Origin: an uncultured Pelagibacteraceae bacterium | GTDB lineage: Bacteria > Pseudomonadota > Alphaproteobacteria > Pelagibacterales > Pelagibacteraceae | Length of the DNA: 64,000 bases | Direction: 5' to 3' | NCBI GenBank assembly: GCA_902581445.1 | Contig: CACHOG010000003.1 | Coordinates: 124,001 to 188,000 of the forward strand | Shown: positions 1 through 7,979 of the stretch, in pieces | How the letters are laid out: each line of letters opens with the position of its first letter | How positions within the stretch are numbered: position 1 is the first letter of the stretch | Notes under the pieces: generated by a model | Database searches by the model: none | The model's input: the letters and a program-made list of their open reading frames with translations, nothing else | What the model was told of the DNA's origin: nothing | Translations under genes and position numbers: made by a program

Positions 1-427
1 ATTAGGATCTGCTATTTGGGCATTAGGGCAAGTATTAGTAAAACCCTTAAGTAAAGAAATAAACCCACTTTCACTAGTTGCATGGTTAGCTATTTTCTCT
101 GGACCAATATTAATTTTTTTATCAGTGATCCTTGATGGTAATACGATAAATAATATTAAATCTGCAAACTTTAATAGCTGGGCAATTGCGTTTTATTTGG
201 GATTTTTTATGCAACCAGTTACCTATGGGTGTTTTTATTACGTACTAAAAAATAACCCATTATATAAAGTATTACCCATTGTTACCATGGGAATACCTTT
301 GACTGGCTTATTAGCTGCAATACTTCTTCTTGGAGAAAAGCCAACAAAGGAACTTTACCTTGGGGGCTTTATAATTTTAATAGGGGTGATTTTAATTCTT
401 TATACAAAACAAAAAAAAAATAATTAA
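1..427 (+). CDS. DMT (EamA) family transporter, 5' truncated
   Basis: The reading frame is open from base 2 of the window, so the start lies upstream. The visible 141 residues are the C-terminal half of an EamA-type drug/metabolite exporter of the inner membrane. They contain several hydrophobic helices and the typical closing pattern of this fold, 'GIPLTGLLAAILLLGEKP' followed by a last helix and a short Lys-rich cytoplasmic tail. The substrate cannot be told from sequence. It converges on ccdA with 14 bases between the stops and no obvious terminator. It is one of four DMT transporters in the window. Confidence 0.85.
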   Translation, partial: LGSAIWALGQVLVKPLSKEINPLSLVAWLAIFSGPILIFLSVILDGNTINNIKSANFNSWAIAFYLGFFMQPVTYGCFYYVLKNNPLYKVLPIVTMGIPLTGLLAAILLLGEKPTKELYLGGFIILIGVILILYTKQKKNN

Positions 428-441
428 AAATATCTTAAAAT

Positions 442-1149
442 TTATCCAATCTTACCTAAAAAAGGAATGTATTCTAATAAATAAAAACCTATAGCTTGCA
501 GTTGATTTGTTATTATTAATATTCCTGTAAGGAATAAGAGAACACCACCAGTTTTTGTTATAATATTCATTTTTTGCTTAATATTTTTTGAAATAAGAAG
601 AAATTTTTGTATAGCATAACCTGCTAAAATGAATGGAATAGCTAATCCTAAGGAATAAAATGTAAGAAGCATTATTCCTTCATAAATGCTCTCAGTTGTT
701 GATGCCAAAATTAAAATAGATCCAAGAATTGGACCTATACAAGGTGTCCAACCAAATGCAAAAGCCATACCTACTAAAAATGAACTAAATACATTACTAC
801 TTTTCTCTGCATCTAATCTTTTTTCGTAGTTAAGAAAATTGAGATTAAACACTCCTAAAATATGAAGTGAGAAAATGATAATTATTAAACCAGCAATAAT
901 TCTTAATGGAAATGAATTTTTTAATAAAATCTTTCCTAAAAAAGTTGCTGATGCCCCAAATATAATAAAGACAACTGAAAAGCCTAAAGTAAATAAAATT
1001 ATTGGTAATAAATTTACATTTTTACTTTTTAAAAGATTCTCTAAAGTGGAACCCGATATATAAGATATATAACCTGGTATAAGTGGTAAAACACACGGTG
1101 ATAAAAAACTTATTAATCCAGCACCGAATGCAATAAATATTTCTGTCAT
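442..1149 (-). CDS. ccdA: Cytochrome c biogenesis protein CcdA (DsbD membrane-domain family)
   Basis: Inner-membrane thiol-disulfide carrier that moves electrons from cytoplasmic thioredoxin to periplasmic partners, usually for cytochrome c maturation. The 235 residues match the CcdA length and form about six membrane helices. The two redox cysteines are visible at about residue 19 (FLSPCVLPLIPGY) and residue 137 (GWTPCIGPILGS), both in their conserved Pro-rich settings. It is the last gene of a leftward operon and starts 1 base after the ppc stop codon. The family is clear; its periplasmic partner is not in the window. Confidence 0.93.
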   Translation of the reverse strand: MTEIFIAFGAGLISFLSPCVLPLIPGYISYISGSTLENLLKSKNVNLLPIILFTLGFSVVFIIFGASATFLGKILLKNSFPLRIIAGLIIIIFSLHILGVFNLNFLNYEKRLDAEKSSNVFSSFLVGMAFAFGWTPCIGPILGSILILASTTESIYEGIMLLTFYSLGLAIPFILAGYAIQKFLLISKNIKQKMNIITKTGGVLLFLTGILIITNQLQAIGFYLLEYIPFLGKIG

Positions 1150-1150
1150 T

Positions 1151-3841
1151 TTATCCTGAATTTTTCATTGCAGCAGCAATTCCTGCAATAGAAGTCATCA
1201 TTGCATCATCTAAATATTTTTTATGTTTTTTTTGTATTCCTTTTTTAGATAATTTTTTCATGACTACTGCTTGCAAAATATTAAGAACTTCAGTGTAAAT
1301 ATTTCTTACAATAACTGATGATCTAAACTTTTTCCTCTGATTAATAATTTCTGTTGGAGTTATAAATTGATTTAGTTTTTTTATATTATTAAATTGCAAT
1401 CTTAATTTATCACCAACTTTTTTAAGTTTAGAATCTGCTAATCCTTGTTCGTAAACCTCTGAAATTTCAGGATCAACTTTTGAAATAACCATATCTAAAA
1501 TATCCATTGTTGAATTAAAGAAAGGCCAATTCCTTTCCATATCAACTAATATAGATTTAAATTTTTTCACTGAAGAGTATTTTAATGCCTCACCTGTTCC
1601 AAGCCACGCAGGTAACATCAATCTTATTTGCGTCCAAGCAAAAACCCAAGGAATTGCTCTTAGTCCTTTTATATTATCAACATTTTTTCTTTTAGACGGT
1701 CTTGATCCAATCGATAATTTTCCAAGTGCAAGATGAGGTGTTACAGTTTTAAAGTATCTAATAAAATCTGTATTTTCTCGAATATTTTTTCTGTAAGATC
1801 TTGTCGATATCTGTGTCATATCCTCAATTAAATTTCTCCATCTATCTTTTGGTTTTGGTGGTGGATTAAGTGTTGCTTGCATTACCGCACCTATATAACT
1901 GCAGAGGTTATATTTTGCTATTGGTTCATAGCCATATTTTTGTTGTATCATTTCACCTTGATCCGTAATTCGAATTTTGCCATTTACGGATCCTGGAGGT
2001 TGAGATCTAAGAGTGGATTGAATTGGACCACCTCCTCTTCCAGCAGAACCTCCTCTGCCATGAAAAAATGTAAGATCAATTTTATATTTTTTTCCTAACT
2101 TAACAATTTCCTCTTGAAGCTTATATTGATGCCAGCTTGCAGAAAGTTTTCCAGCATCTTTACTTGAGTCTGAGTAACCAATCATAATCTCGTGACTATT
2201 CTTTATTAATTTTCTATACCAGCTTAAGGAAAATAAATTTTCCATAATCGATTTTGCATTTTTTAAGTCGTCTAAAGTTTCAAACAATGGAACTACTCTT
2301 AATCTTTTATTTATATTTGCTTCCTTTTGTAAAAAAGAAACTGCTAAAATATCAGAGGCTGATGATGTCATTGAAATAATATATGCACCTAAACATTCCT
2401 CAGGTTGATCAGCTAGAATCTTAAAAGTAGACCAAACTTCAAGATTTTCTCTATTTTGAAATTTGAAGTTTTTGATGATTTTTTTATTTTTTTTTAGATG
2501 TTTTGATAAAAAATTTACTCTTTGCTTTTCTGTCCATTTATAATAATCGGCTTTGTACTTCTTTTTGATAAACTCATAAAGTAATTGTGAGTGTCTTGAT
2601 GACTCCTGTCTGATATCTAGTCTAGCAAGATTAATACCAAAACATTTAGCTCTTCTCATTAGATCTAAAAGCTCACCACTAGCTATATTTTCGTTTTGAT
2701 TACTTTCAAGAGAGTCTCTTACCACCCTTAAAGGTTTTAAAATTTCTTCTCTTGAGGATAATAGTTTTTTTTGATCTAGAGGTTTGTGTCTTACAAGATG
2801 ATTTTCTATTGCTCTATGCGTTAATCTCATTTTATCCCTAAGAGGTCTTAGAAAGACTCTATATGGCTCGAATGTTTTACCTGTGACTTTAAGGATTTTG
2901 TTGGAACATTTTTCCATTGAAAAAGATCTAATTAGCTTTGTTAATTCTTTTTCATATAATTTTGCAGCTTCCCATCGTGATAATAAGATTACCTCTTTGG
3001 TAATTGAGGAGGTTACATTGGGATTTCCATCTCTATCTCCACCCATCCAAGAACCAAACTGAATAGGATTAAAATTTTTAGGTAAATTTCTTCCCATATT
3101 TTTAAGAAATATTCCATTTAGTCTTCTATAAACTTTTGGAATTGTTTCCCACAAACTATCCTCAATTACTGCAAGCCCCCATCTAGCTTCATCAGTTGGG
3201 CTAGGTCTAAATCTTTTTAAATCATCAGTGTTCCAAATAATTGTAAATTCATCATAGAGTTTTTTATCTAAAATTTTTACTTTCGATGGATAATGCTTAA
3301 GCAGTTCGCGTTGTTCCATAATCTCGGTTATGTTATGGTATTTTTGTATTAATGTTCTTCTTTTAACTTCAGTTGGATGAGCTGTTAAAACAATTCCAAT
3401 ATTTAAGTTTTTTGCAATATTATAAATTTTGTTATTTGAAACTTTTCTAGATTTAAAAAGATTTTCAAATATTTCTTCTATAAAAATATATTTATGTTCA
3501 TCTTTTATTTTAGAATTTTCAAATTCGTCTAATTTTCTAGACGAGTCTAATGACTCTGTTAAGTTAACAAAGTTCATAAAATGTGTAAATGCTCTAGATA
3601 ATTTGAAAATATTAATTGGGCTAAGTCTATTTATTTCTGAAATAATTATTTTAAACCTTTTTTTATTATTAATATTTTTGACGTTTGCTTTTGAAATTAG
3701 TCTAATTTTTTCAACTAAATTAAAAAAGTTTTGTCCTTCTTGTTTTCTAATAACTCTACCAAGTATATCGCCTAAATATCTTACATCGTCTCTTTGTGAT
3801 TTAGTTGGTATTCCTTCGTAATATAAATCTCTTTTAAGCAT
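1151..3841 (-). CDS. ppc: Phosphoenolpyruvate carboxylase
   Basis: Cytosolic enzyme that carboxylates PEP with bicarbonate to oxaloacetate, replenishing the TCA cycle. The 896 residues are full length for a bacterial enzyme. Visible signatures are TAHPTE with the catalytic His at residue 155, the GYSDSSKDAG segment, the mobile loop FHGRGGSAGRGGGP (the usual Val replaced by Ala), and a C-terminus ending in NSG where many homologues end in NTG. I chose the ATG at 3841 rather than the in-frame TTG 12 bases upstream. The start overlaps the preceding hydrolase gene by 8 bases, so the two are probably translationally coupled. Confidence 0.96.
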   Translation of the reverse strand: MLKRDLYYEGIPTKSQRDDVRYLGDILGRVIRKQEGQNFFNLVEKIRLISKANVKNINNKKRFKIIISEINRLSPINIFKLSRAFTHFMNFVNLTESLDSSRKLDEFENSKIKDEHKYIFIEEIFENLFKSRKVSNNKIYNIAKNLNIGIVLTAHPTEVKRRTLIQKYHNITEIMEQRELLKHYPSKVKILDKKLYDEFTIIWNTDDLKRFRPSPTDEARWGLAVIEDSLWETIPKVYRRLNGIFLKNMGRNLPKNFNPIQFGSWMGGDRDGNPNVTSSITKEVILLSRWEAAKLYEKELTKLIRSFSMEKCSNKILKVTGKTFEPYRVFLRPLRDKMRLTHRAIENHLVRHKPLDQKKLLSSREEILKPLRVVRDSLESNQNENIASGELLDLMRRAKCFGINLARLDIRQESSRHSQLLYEFIKKKYKADYYKWTEKQRVNFLSKHLKKNKKIIKNFKFQNRENLEVWSTFKILADQPEECLGAYIISMTSSASDILAVSFLQKEANINKRLRVVPLFETLDDLKNAKSIMENLFSLSWYRKLIKNSHEIMIGYSDSSKDAGKLSASWHQYKLQEEIVKLGKKYKIDLTFFHGRGGSAGRGGGPIQSTLRSQPPGSVNGKIRITDQGEMIQQKYGYEPIAKYNLCSYIGAVMQATLNPPPKPKDRWRNLIEDMTQISTRSYRKNIRENTDFIRYFKTVTPHLALGKLSIGSRPSKRKNVDNIKGLRAIPWVFAWTQIRLMLPAWLGTGEALKYSSVKKFKSILVDMERNWPFFNSTMDILDMVISKVDPEISEVYEQGLADSKLKKVGDKLRLQFNNIKKLNQFITPTEIINQRKKFRSSVIVRNIYTEVLNILQAVVMKKLSKKGIQKKHKKYLDDAMMTSIAGIAAAMKNSG

Positions 3842-4682
3842 TGTTATTGACAACTTTGTGTGTCTGTTCTCCTAAGTTATCTATTCCAAGTTTTACAGTT
3901 TCACCACCTAATAAAAATTTAGATGGTTTTCTATTTTCCCCAACGCCTGGTGGTGTTCCTGTGCAACATATATCGCCAGGGTATAAAGTCATGCAGTGGC
4001 TCATATAAGATACCAGTTGGTTTATATTAAAAATCATTTGATTTGTATTTCCTGTTTGCATTCTTTCTCCATCTACATCTAAATACATATTTAAATTGTG
4101 AACATCTGAAATTTCATCTTTTGTTAATATATAAGGGCCAATAGGACCAAAAGTGTCAAAACCTTTTCCTTTATCCCACGAGCCGCCTTTATTCTTTTGA
4201 AAGTTTCTTTCGCTTACATCGTTTACCAGGAAAAAACCTAAAACATAATTTAACGCATCGTTTTCACTGACATAAGAACATTTCTTTCCTATTACAAAAC
4301 CTAATTCAACTTCCCAGTCAGTATGATTAGAATTTTTTGGGATTATAATATCGTCATTAGGTCCAGATACACTGTTGGTAAATTTAGAAAATATTATAGG
4401 TTCTTTTGGAATAGGCATATTCTGTTCTATTGCGTGGTCTTTGAAATTTAAACCTATTCCAATAAATTTAGAAGGTTTATTAACACAAGCGCCAATCCTT
4501 TGATTTTTTTCTAATATAGGTAAATCTTCAGGTTTTATATTATTTAATTTTTCTAAGGTCTCGAAATTTAAATTATCTGAATTAAAATCTTTGATAACAG
4601 AAGATACGTCTCTATAATTATCATCTTTATCAACTATAATTGGTTTTTCCTTACTTGGATTTCCAATTCTCGCTAGTTTCAT
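3834..4682 (-). CDS. Fumarylacetoacetate hydrolase (FAH) family protein
   Basis: Member of the FAH superfamily (COG0179), metal-dependent hydrolases, lyases or decarboxylases acting on 2-oxo or 1,3-dicarbonyl acids. The 282 residues include the family core 'GIGLNFKDHA', the metal-binding acidic stretch 'DWEVELGFVIGK' and the late motif 'PGDICCTGTPPGVG'. The ATG at 4682 fits the family N-terminus (MKLARIGN); a longer in-frame extension to 4751 would overlap the upstream small gene. Stop of that small gene and this start share ATGA. With the aldehyde dehydrogenase in the same operon it may belong to a sugar-acid or aromatic-acid degradation route, but the substrate is unknown. Confidence 0.9.
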   Translation of the reverse strand: MKLARIGNPSKEKPIIVDKDDNYRDVSSVIKDFNSDNLNFETLEKLNNIKPEDLPILEKNQRIGACVNKPSKFIGIGLNFKDHAIEQNMPIPKEPIIFSKFTNSVSGPNDDIIIPKNSNHTDWEVELGFVIGKKCSYVSENDALNYVLGFFLVNDVSERNFQKNKGGSWDKGKGFDTFGPIGPYILTKDEISDVHNLNMYLDVDGERMQTGNTNQMIFNINQLVSYMSHCMTLYPGDICCTGTPPGVGENRKPSKFLLGGETVKLGIDNLGEQTHKVVNNNA

Positions 4683-4804
4683 TTTAAAAATACGATTAAA
4701 AGTAATATTACCCAAACTGCACCATAGTAAAATGGCATCATCTTTTTCCAAGACGATAAAGCTTTTGCAGCAGTTTTAATCTCTTTTTTTTTGACTTTTC
4801 CCAT
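4679..4804 (-). CDS. 41-residue single-span membrane peptide
   Basis: Short ORF between the aldehyde dehydrogenase and FAH genes. The start ATG at 4804 directly follows the dehydrogenase stop (TAAATG) and its TGA overlaps the FAH start (ATGA), so the gene sits exactly in phase with a tightly packed operon. The product has a Lys-rich N-terminus (MGKVKKKEIK), an amphipathic middle with Ser-Trp, and one hydrophobic C-terminal helix (AVWVILLLIVFLK), suggesting an N-in membrane peptide. I do not recognise a family. The precise fit between two stop/start junctions is the main support. It could assist a neighbouring enzyme or a transporter, or serve mainly as a translational link. Confidence 0.68.
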   Translation of the reverse strand: MGKVKKKEIKTAAKALSSWKKMMPFYYGAVWVILLLIVFLK

Positions 4805-6247
4805 TTATCCTTTCAACCCAAGATGAGTATACTTTACATTCAAATAATCCTTAATTGCCATAGAGCCGCCTTCTCTCCCATAACCTGATTGTTTTATACC
4901 ACCAAATGGTGCCTCAGCTAAAGCAACCAAGGGAGTATTTACGGCAACTGTGCCTGCTTCCATTAATTCTGAGGCTCTATGAGCCTTATCCATTGAATTT
5001 GTACAAATATAACTTGATAAGCCTAATTCATGATTGTTCGCTCGTTCAATAACTTCTTCAAAACTTTTAAATGATAACATAGGAACTAATGGTGCAAAAG
5101 GTTCTACTTTCATAATGGTATAATCGTCTTTTATGTTATCAAAGATTGTTGGTTCATAATAAAATCCTTTATTAAATCCTTTTGGTCTTTTTCCACCAAG
5201 TAAAACTTTGGCACCTTCTTTTTTTGTAGTTTCTACTAATTCCTCAACTTCATTTAATCTTTTCTTGGTAGTTAAAGGTCCTAAATTAACAGAGGGATCC
5301 ATACCATCACCAATTTTTAATTTTTTTGTTTTTTCTACAAATAAATTTATAAATTCATCTTTTTTATTTTCTTGTATGTAAAATCTGCTTGGAGATATAC
5401 ATACTTGGCCGTTATTTCTAAATTTAGCTGCAATAGCCATATCAGCTGCTTTTTTAATATCTGCATCGTCAAAAACTATAAATGGAGAATGTCCACTCAA
5501 CTCCATAGTTACTCTTTGAACTTTATCTGCAGCTTGTTTGAGAATTAATTTTCCTACTCTAGACGAACCCGTAATTGATATTTTTTTTATAATATCTGAA
5601 GATATAAGTTGGGAAGCTATACTTGGAGGATCACCAGAAAGTAAATTTACAACACCAGCCGGAACACCACTCTCTCTGCATATATCTACTAGTTCCATCA
5701 CTGTACCTGGTGTTATAACATCAGGTTTAATTATTACAGAACATCCAGCAGCTAAAGCAGTTGAAATTTTTCTGGATGATAAGACTAAAGGAAAATTCCA
5801 AGGTGATAATGCTGCTACAACTCCGACAGGTTGGTAATAAACATGTACTCTTGTGCCCTTAAATCTACTTTCTACAGTTTGACCATAAATTCTTTTTGTC
5901 TCCTCTGCATTCCACTCAAAAATATCAGCTGATCCATTAACTTCACCTTTTGCCTCTACAAGTGGTTTTCCCATTTCAAGTGTCATCCATTTTGCTAAAA
6001 CATCTTGCTTTTCTCTCATCTTGTCAGCGATTTTTCTTATGATGTAAGATCTCTCCCATGGTGATGTATTTTTCCAAATCTCTAATCCTTTTTGAGCAGA
6101 CTTAAGAGCTTTTTCTACATCCTCTTTAGTTGCTTTTGAAGCATGACCAATAATTTCTTCATTTGCAGGATTAATTACTTCGTATGTTTGTTTGTCTGAA
6201 GACTGTTGCCATTTTCCATCGATGAATTGTCCAAATTTGCTATACAT
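4805..6247 (-). CDS. NAD(P)-dependent aldehyde dehydrogenase (succinate-semialdehyde / lactaldehyde type)
   Basis: Cytosolic oxidoreductase turning an aldehyde into its acid. The 480-residue product has the ALDH core: Asn at 151 in SPWNFP, the nucleotide-binding GSSRVG at about 227-232, the general-base Glu at 249 (MELSGHSP) and the catalytic Cys at 283 (GQVCISPSRF). Length and motifs are closest to the GabD/AldA group of class I enzymes. A longer frame reaches 6391, but family homologues begin near MYSKFGQFIDGKW, so I place the start at 6247. First gene of the leftward operon ending in ccdA; 69 bases separate it from the divergent DMT gene. The substrate is inferred only broadly. Confidence 0.92.
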   Translation of the reverse strand: MYSKFGQFIDGKWQQSSDKQTYEVINPANEEIIGHASKATKEDVEKALKSAQKGLEIWKNTSPWERSYIIRKIADKMREKQDVLAKWMTLEMGKPLVEAKGEVNGSADIFEWNAEETKRIYGQTVESRFKGTRVHVYYQPVGVVAALSPWNFPLVLSSRKISTALAAGCSVIIKPDVITPGTVMELVDICRESGVPAGVVNLLSGDPPSIASQLISSDIIKKISITGSSRVGKLILKQAADKVQRVTMELSGHSPFIVFDDADIKKAADMAIAAKFRNNGQVCISPSRFYIQENKKDEFINLFVEKTKKLKIGDGMDPSVNLGPLTTKKRLNEVEELVETTKKEGAKVLLGGKRPKGFNKGFYYEPTIFDNIKDDYTIMKVEPFAPLVPMLSFKSFEEVIERANNHELGLSSYICTNSMDKAHRASELMEAGTVAVNTPLVALAEAPFGGIKQSGYGREGGSMAIKDYLNVKYTHLGLKG

Positions 6248-6316
6248 AATTTTTAATTTATGATTAATTAGTGGTCTATTAATCTTGAATATATCTATAA
6301 ATAAGTAAAAAATAAA

Positions 6317-7168
6317 GTGTCTAAGTCTTTCCCTCTTCTGTTTATACTTCTTTGGTCTTCTGCTTTTATAACAACCCTTCCAATTGTTCAAAATAGTGAT
6401 CCATTTTCTGCATTAAGCTTTAGATTTTTCTTAGTAGCTATTTGTTTTTTTATATATTCAATTTACAAAAAAACTAAAATATCAGTTAATATCAAAGACC
6501 TAGTTAATTCTTTAGGCACTGGTATTTTGTTTCATGGACTTTACCTAGGTGGAGTTTTTTACTCAATATTTATAGGTTTTCCGACAAGTCTAACCGCACT
6601 TATAGTTACTATGCAGCCAATTTTAACTAATTTACTAGCAGGTTATTTTTTGAAAGAAAAAGTCTCATTTTATCAATGGTTAGGAGTTTTATTAGGGTTC
6701 ACGGGTGCAGTAATGGTACTAGGATTTGATATTGGAAAATCTTTACCGATCGAAGGTGTTATTTCTTCACTTGTTGCTTTAATTGCAATTACAACATCAA
6801 CAATTTGGCAAAAAAAAATAAGCAATAATATTCCTTTATCTGTAAATAATATGTATCAAGCAGTTGGTGCAGTTTTATTTCATTTATTAATCATTATTTT
6901 TATATTTAAAGATCCTTTTATAAATTTGAATACAGATTTTTTATTAGCAATGAGTCATCAAGTATTTCTTGTATCTTTAGGAGCATTTTCTATTTTGATG
7001 TACCTAATAAAAAATAATTCTGCGAGCAAAACTGTATCATTATTTTTTTTAATACCAGTAGTTACAGCATTGATGGCTTGGATATTTTTAGGTGAAGAAT
7101 TGATGAAAATAGATATTGCTGGTTTCATAATCGCATCTACAGGTGTATTTATTTCAACAAGAAAATAA
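6317..7168 (+). CDS. DMT (EamA) family transporter
   Basis: Inner-membrane drug/metabolite transporter of 283 residues with about ten predicted helices and two EamA repeats. The first begins LLWSSAFITTLPIV with the family's Arg-Phe pair (LSFRFFLVA) after helix 1; the second ends in 'IFLGEELMKIDIAGFIIASTGVF'. The start is GTG, directly at the hydrophobic N-terminus. It is transcribed divergently from the aldehyde dehydrogenase operon. The substrate cannot be assigned; export of small metabolites is the usual role. Confidence 0.9.
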   Translation: MSKSFPLLFILLWSSAFITTLPIVQNSDPFSALSFRFFLVAICFFIYSIYKKTKISVNIKDLVNSLGTGILFHGLYLGGVFYSIFIGFPTSLTALIVTMQPILTNLLAGYFLKEKVSFYQWLGVLLGFTGAVMVLGFDIGKSLPIEGVISSLVALIAITTSTIWQKKISNNIPLSVNNMYQAVGAVLFHLLIIIFIFKDPFINLNTDFLLAMSHQVFLVSLGAFSILMYLIKNNSASKTVSLFFLIPVVTALMAWIFLGEELMKIDIAGFIIASTGVFISTRK

Positions 7169-7251
7169 ATATTTAAGCAATAATTTGATGAGACATTTTA
7201 CTTATTAATTTTCTCTTATTTATGTTAGATTTATATAAAAAGGAGAAACGT

Positions 7252-7569
7252 ATGAAGGCATATATTATGGGGAACTACACGGAAAAAGCTTTTCAGGGTT
7301 TTATGAAAGATCCAACGAGTGATAGAAAAGCAGTTGTAGAACAATTAACAAAAGCTGTTGGTGGAACAATTCACAGTATGGATATCGTTAGAGGTTCATA
7401 CGATTTTATTGTTGTTACTGAAGTTGGATCATTTGATGACTTTGCTGCTATAAAATTAGTTGTGGAGTCATCTGGTGCTGTAAAAAATATGACAATGTTA
7501 GAAGCTATAGATTTTACAAAAGCAACAACTAAAGCAAGCAAGATTGGTTACAAACCTCCAGGACAGTAA
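7252..7569 (+). CDS. GYD-domain protein
   Basis: Small protein of 105 residues of the GYD family (a ferredoxin-like alpha-beta fold related to dimeric Dabb/Lrp-ligand domains). The defining Gly-Ser-Tyr-Asp sits in 'VRGSYDFIVVTEVGSFDDFAA'. A clear Shine-Dalgarno AGGAG at 7241-7245 lies 6 bases before the ATG at 7252, which decides this start over an in-frame ATG at 7222. The function of GYD proteins is not established. It faces the DUF779/aldehyde dehydrogenase pair with only 7 bases between stops, but no operon link is possible because the strands differ. Confidence 0.85.
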   Translation: MKAYIMGNYTEKAFQGFMKDPTSDRKAVVEQLTKAVGGTIHSMDIVRGSYDFIVVTEVGSFDDFAAIKLVVESSGAVKNMTMLEAIDFTKATTKASKIGYKPPGQ

Positions 7570-7576
7570 AGAAAAT

Positions 7577-7927
7577 TTATTTTTTTTTGTCGTTATCAAC
7601 GACTAAGCAGATTTCTGATTTTGTCAGAAATCTGCGACCTGTTCCGTTATCTAATGAGAACATACCGCCAATACCTTTTACAGCATCAATAGTAAGATCA
7701 GTGTGTTTCCATTTTTCATATTGATCGCCATTCATATAAAAAGGAACTCCACCTATTTCTCCTAACTTAATATCATTATCACCAAGTGGAAATTCACCTT
7801 CTTGAAAACACATAGGAGCACTTCCATCGCAACAACCGCCAGACTGGTGAAACATTAATTTTTTACCATATTTTTCTTGAAGTTCTGATAGAAGATTCAA
7901 TGCAGAGTGTGTTGCTGATACTTTCAT
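7577..7927 (-). CDS. DUF779 family protein, partner of the upstream aldehyde dehydrogenase
   Basis: Cysteine-containing protein of 116 residues. The recognisable DUF779 core is 'HQSGGCCDGSAPMCF', followed by a Gly-rich segment and 'GRRFLTKSEICL'. DUF779 genes are commonly found next to ExaC/AldB-type aldehyde dehydrogenases, as here; their biochemical role is not established. I place the start at ATG 7927 (MKVSATHSALNLL). The alternative ATG at 7945 lies inside the right arm of a perfect hairpin on the transcript and gives a non-family N-terminus. The 3' end of the gene contains two further perfect inverted repeats. Confidence 0.85.
   Translation of the reverse strand: MKVSATHSALNLLSELQEKYGKKLMFHQSGGCCDGSAPMCFQEGEFPLGDNDIKLGEIGGVPFYMNGDQYEKWKHTDLTIDAVKGIGGMFSLDNGTGRRFLTKSEICLVVDNDKKK
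7589..7635 (-). repeat. Two adjacent perfect inverted repeats in the 3' end of the DUF779 gene
   Basis: First repeat: arms GTCGTT and AACGAC at 7589-7594 and 7598-7603 with a 3-base loop. Second: 12-base arms GCAGATTTCTGA (7607-7618) and TCAGAAATCTGC (7624-7635) with a 5-base loop. Both lie in coding sequence of the DUF779 gene, close to the end of the convergent GYD gene. On neither strand does a T-run follow the hairpins, so they are not classical intrinsic terminators. A role in 3'-end stabilisation or termination of the convergent pair is inference. Confidence 0.75.
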
Positions 7928-7938
7928 TTTTAAATTAC

Positions 7939-7963
7939 GGCCCATGATATCGAATCATGGGCC
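7939..7963 (-). repeat. Perfect 10-bp hairpin between aldehyde dehydrogenase and DUF779 genes
   Basis: Arms GGCCCATGAT (7939-7948) and ATCATGGGCC (7954-7963) flank a 5-base loop. The GC content of the arms stands out in this AT-rich region. The hairpin lies in the 52-base gap between the dehydrogenase stop and the chosen DUF779 start on the same strand, so it would form in a shared transcript. It could protect the upstream message end, attenuate the downstream gene, or be a protein-binding dyad. No T-run follows on the minus strand. Confidence 0.75.
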
Positions 7964-7979
7964 ATTATATATTGTTTGT

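Noticed and set aside
3429-3821. Hydrophobic open frame of 130 codons opposite the 5' part of ppc
   Set aside because: It is the antisense of Lys/Asn-rich ppc codons, which yields Phe/Leu/Ser-rich false membrane proteins; no ribosome site or neighbour supports it.
4683-4751. N-terminal extension of the FAH-family protein to 4751
   Set aside because: The extra residues do not resemble the family N-terminus and the stretch is explained by the overlapping 41-residue gene in another frame.
7589-7635. Intrinsic terminator for the GYD gene or the DUF779 gene
   Set aside because: The T-run lies before the hairpins in the plus direction and appears as an A-run after them in the minus direction, so neither orientation has hairpin plus U-tract.
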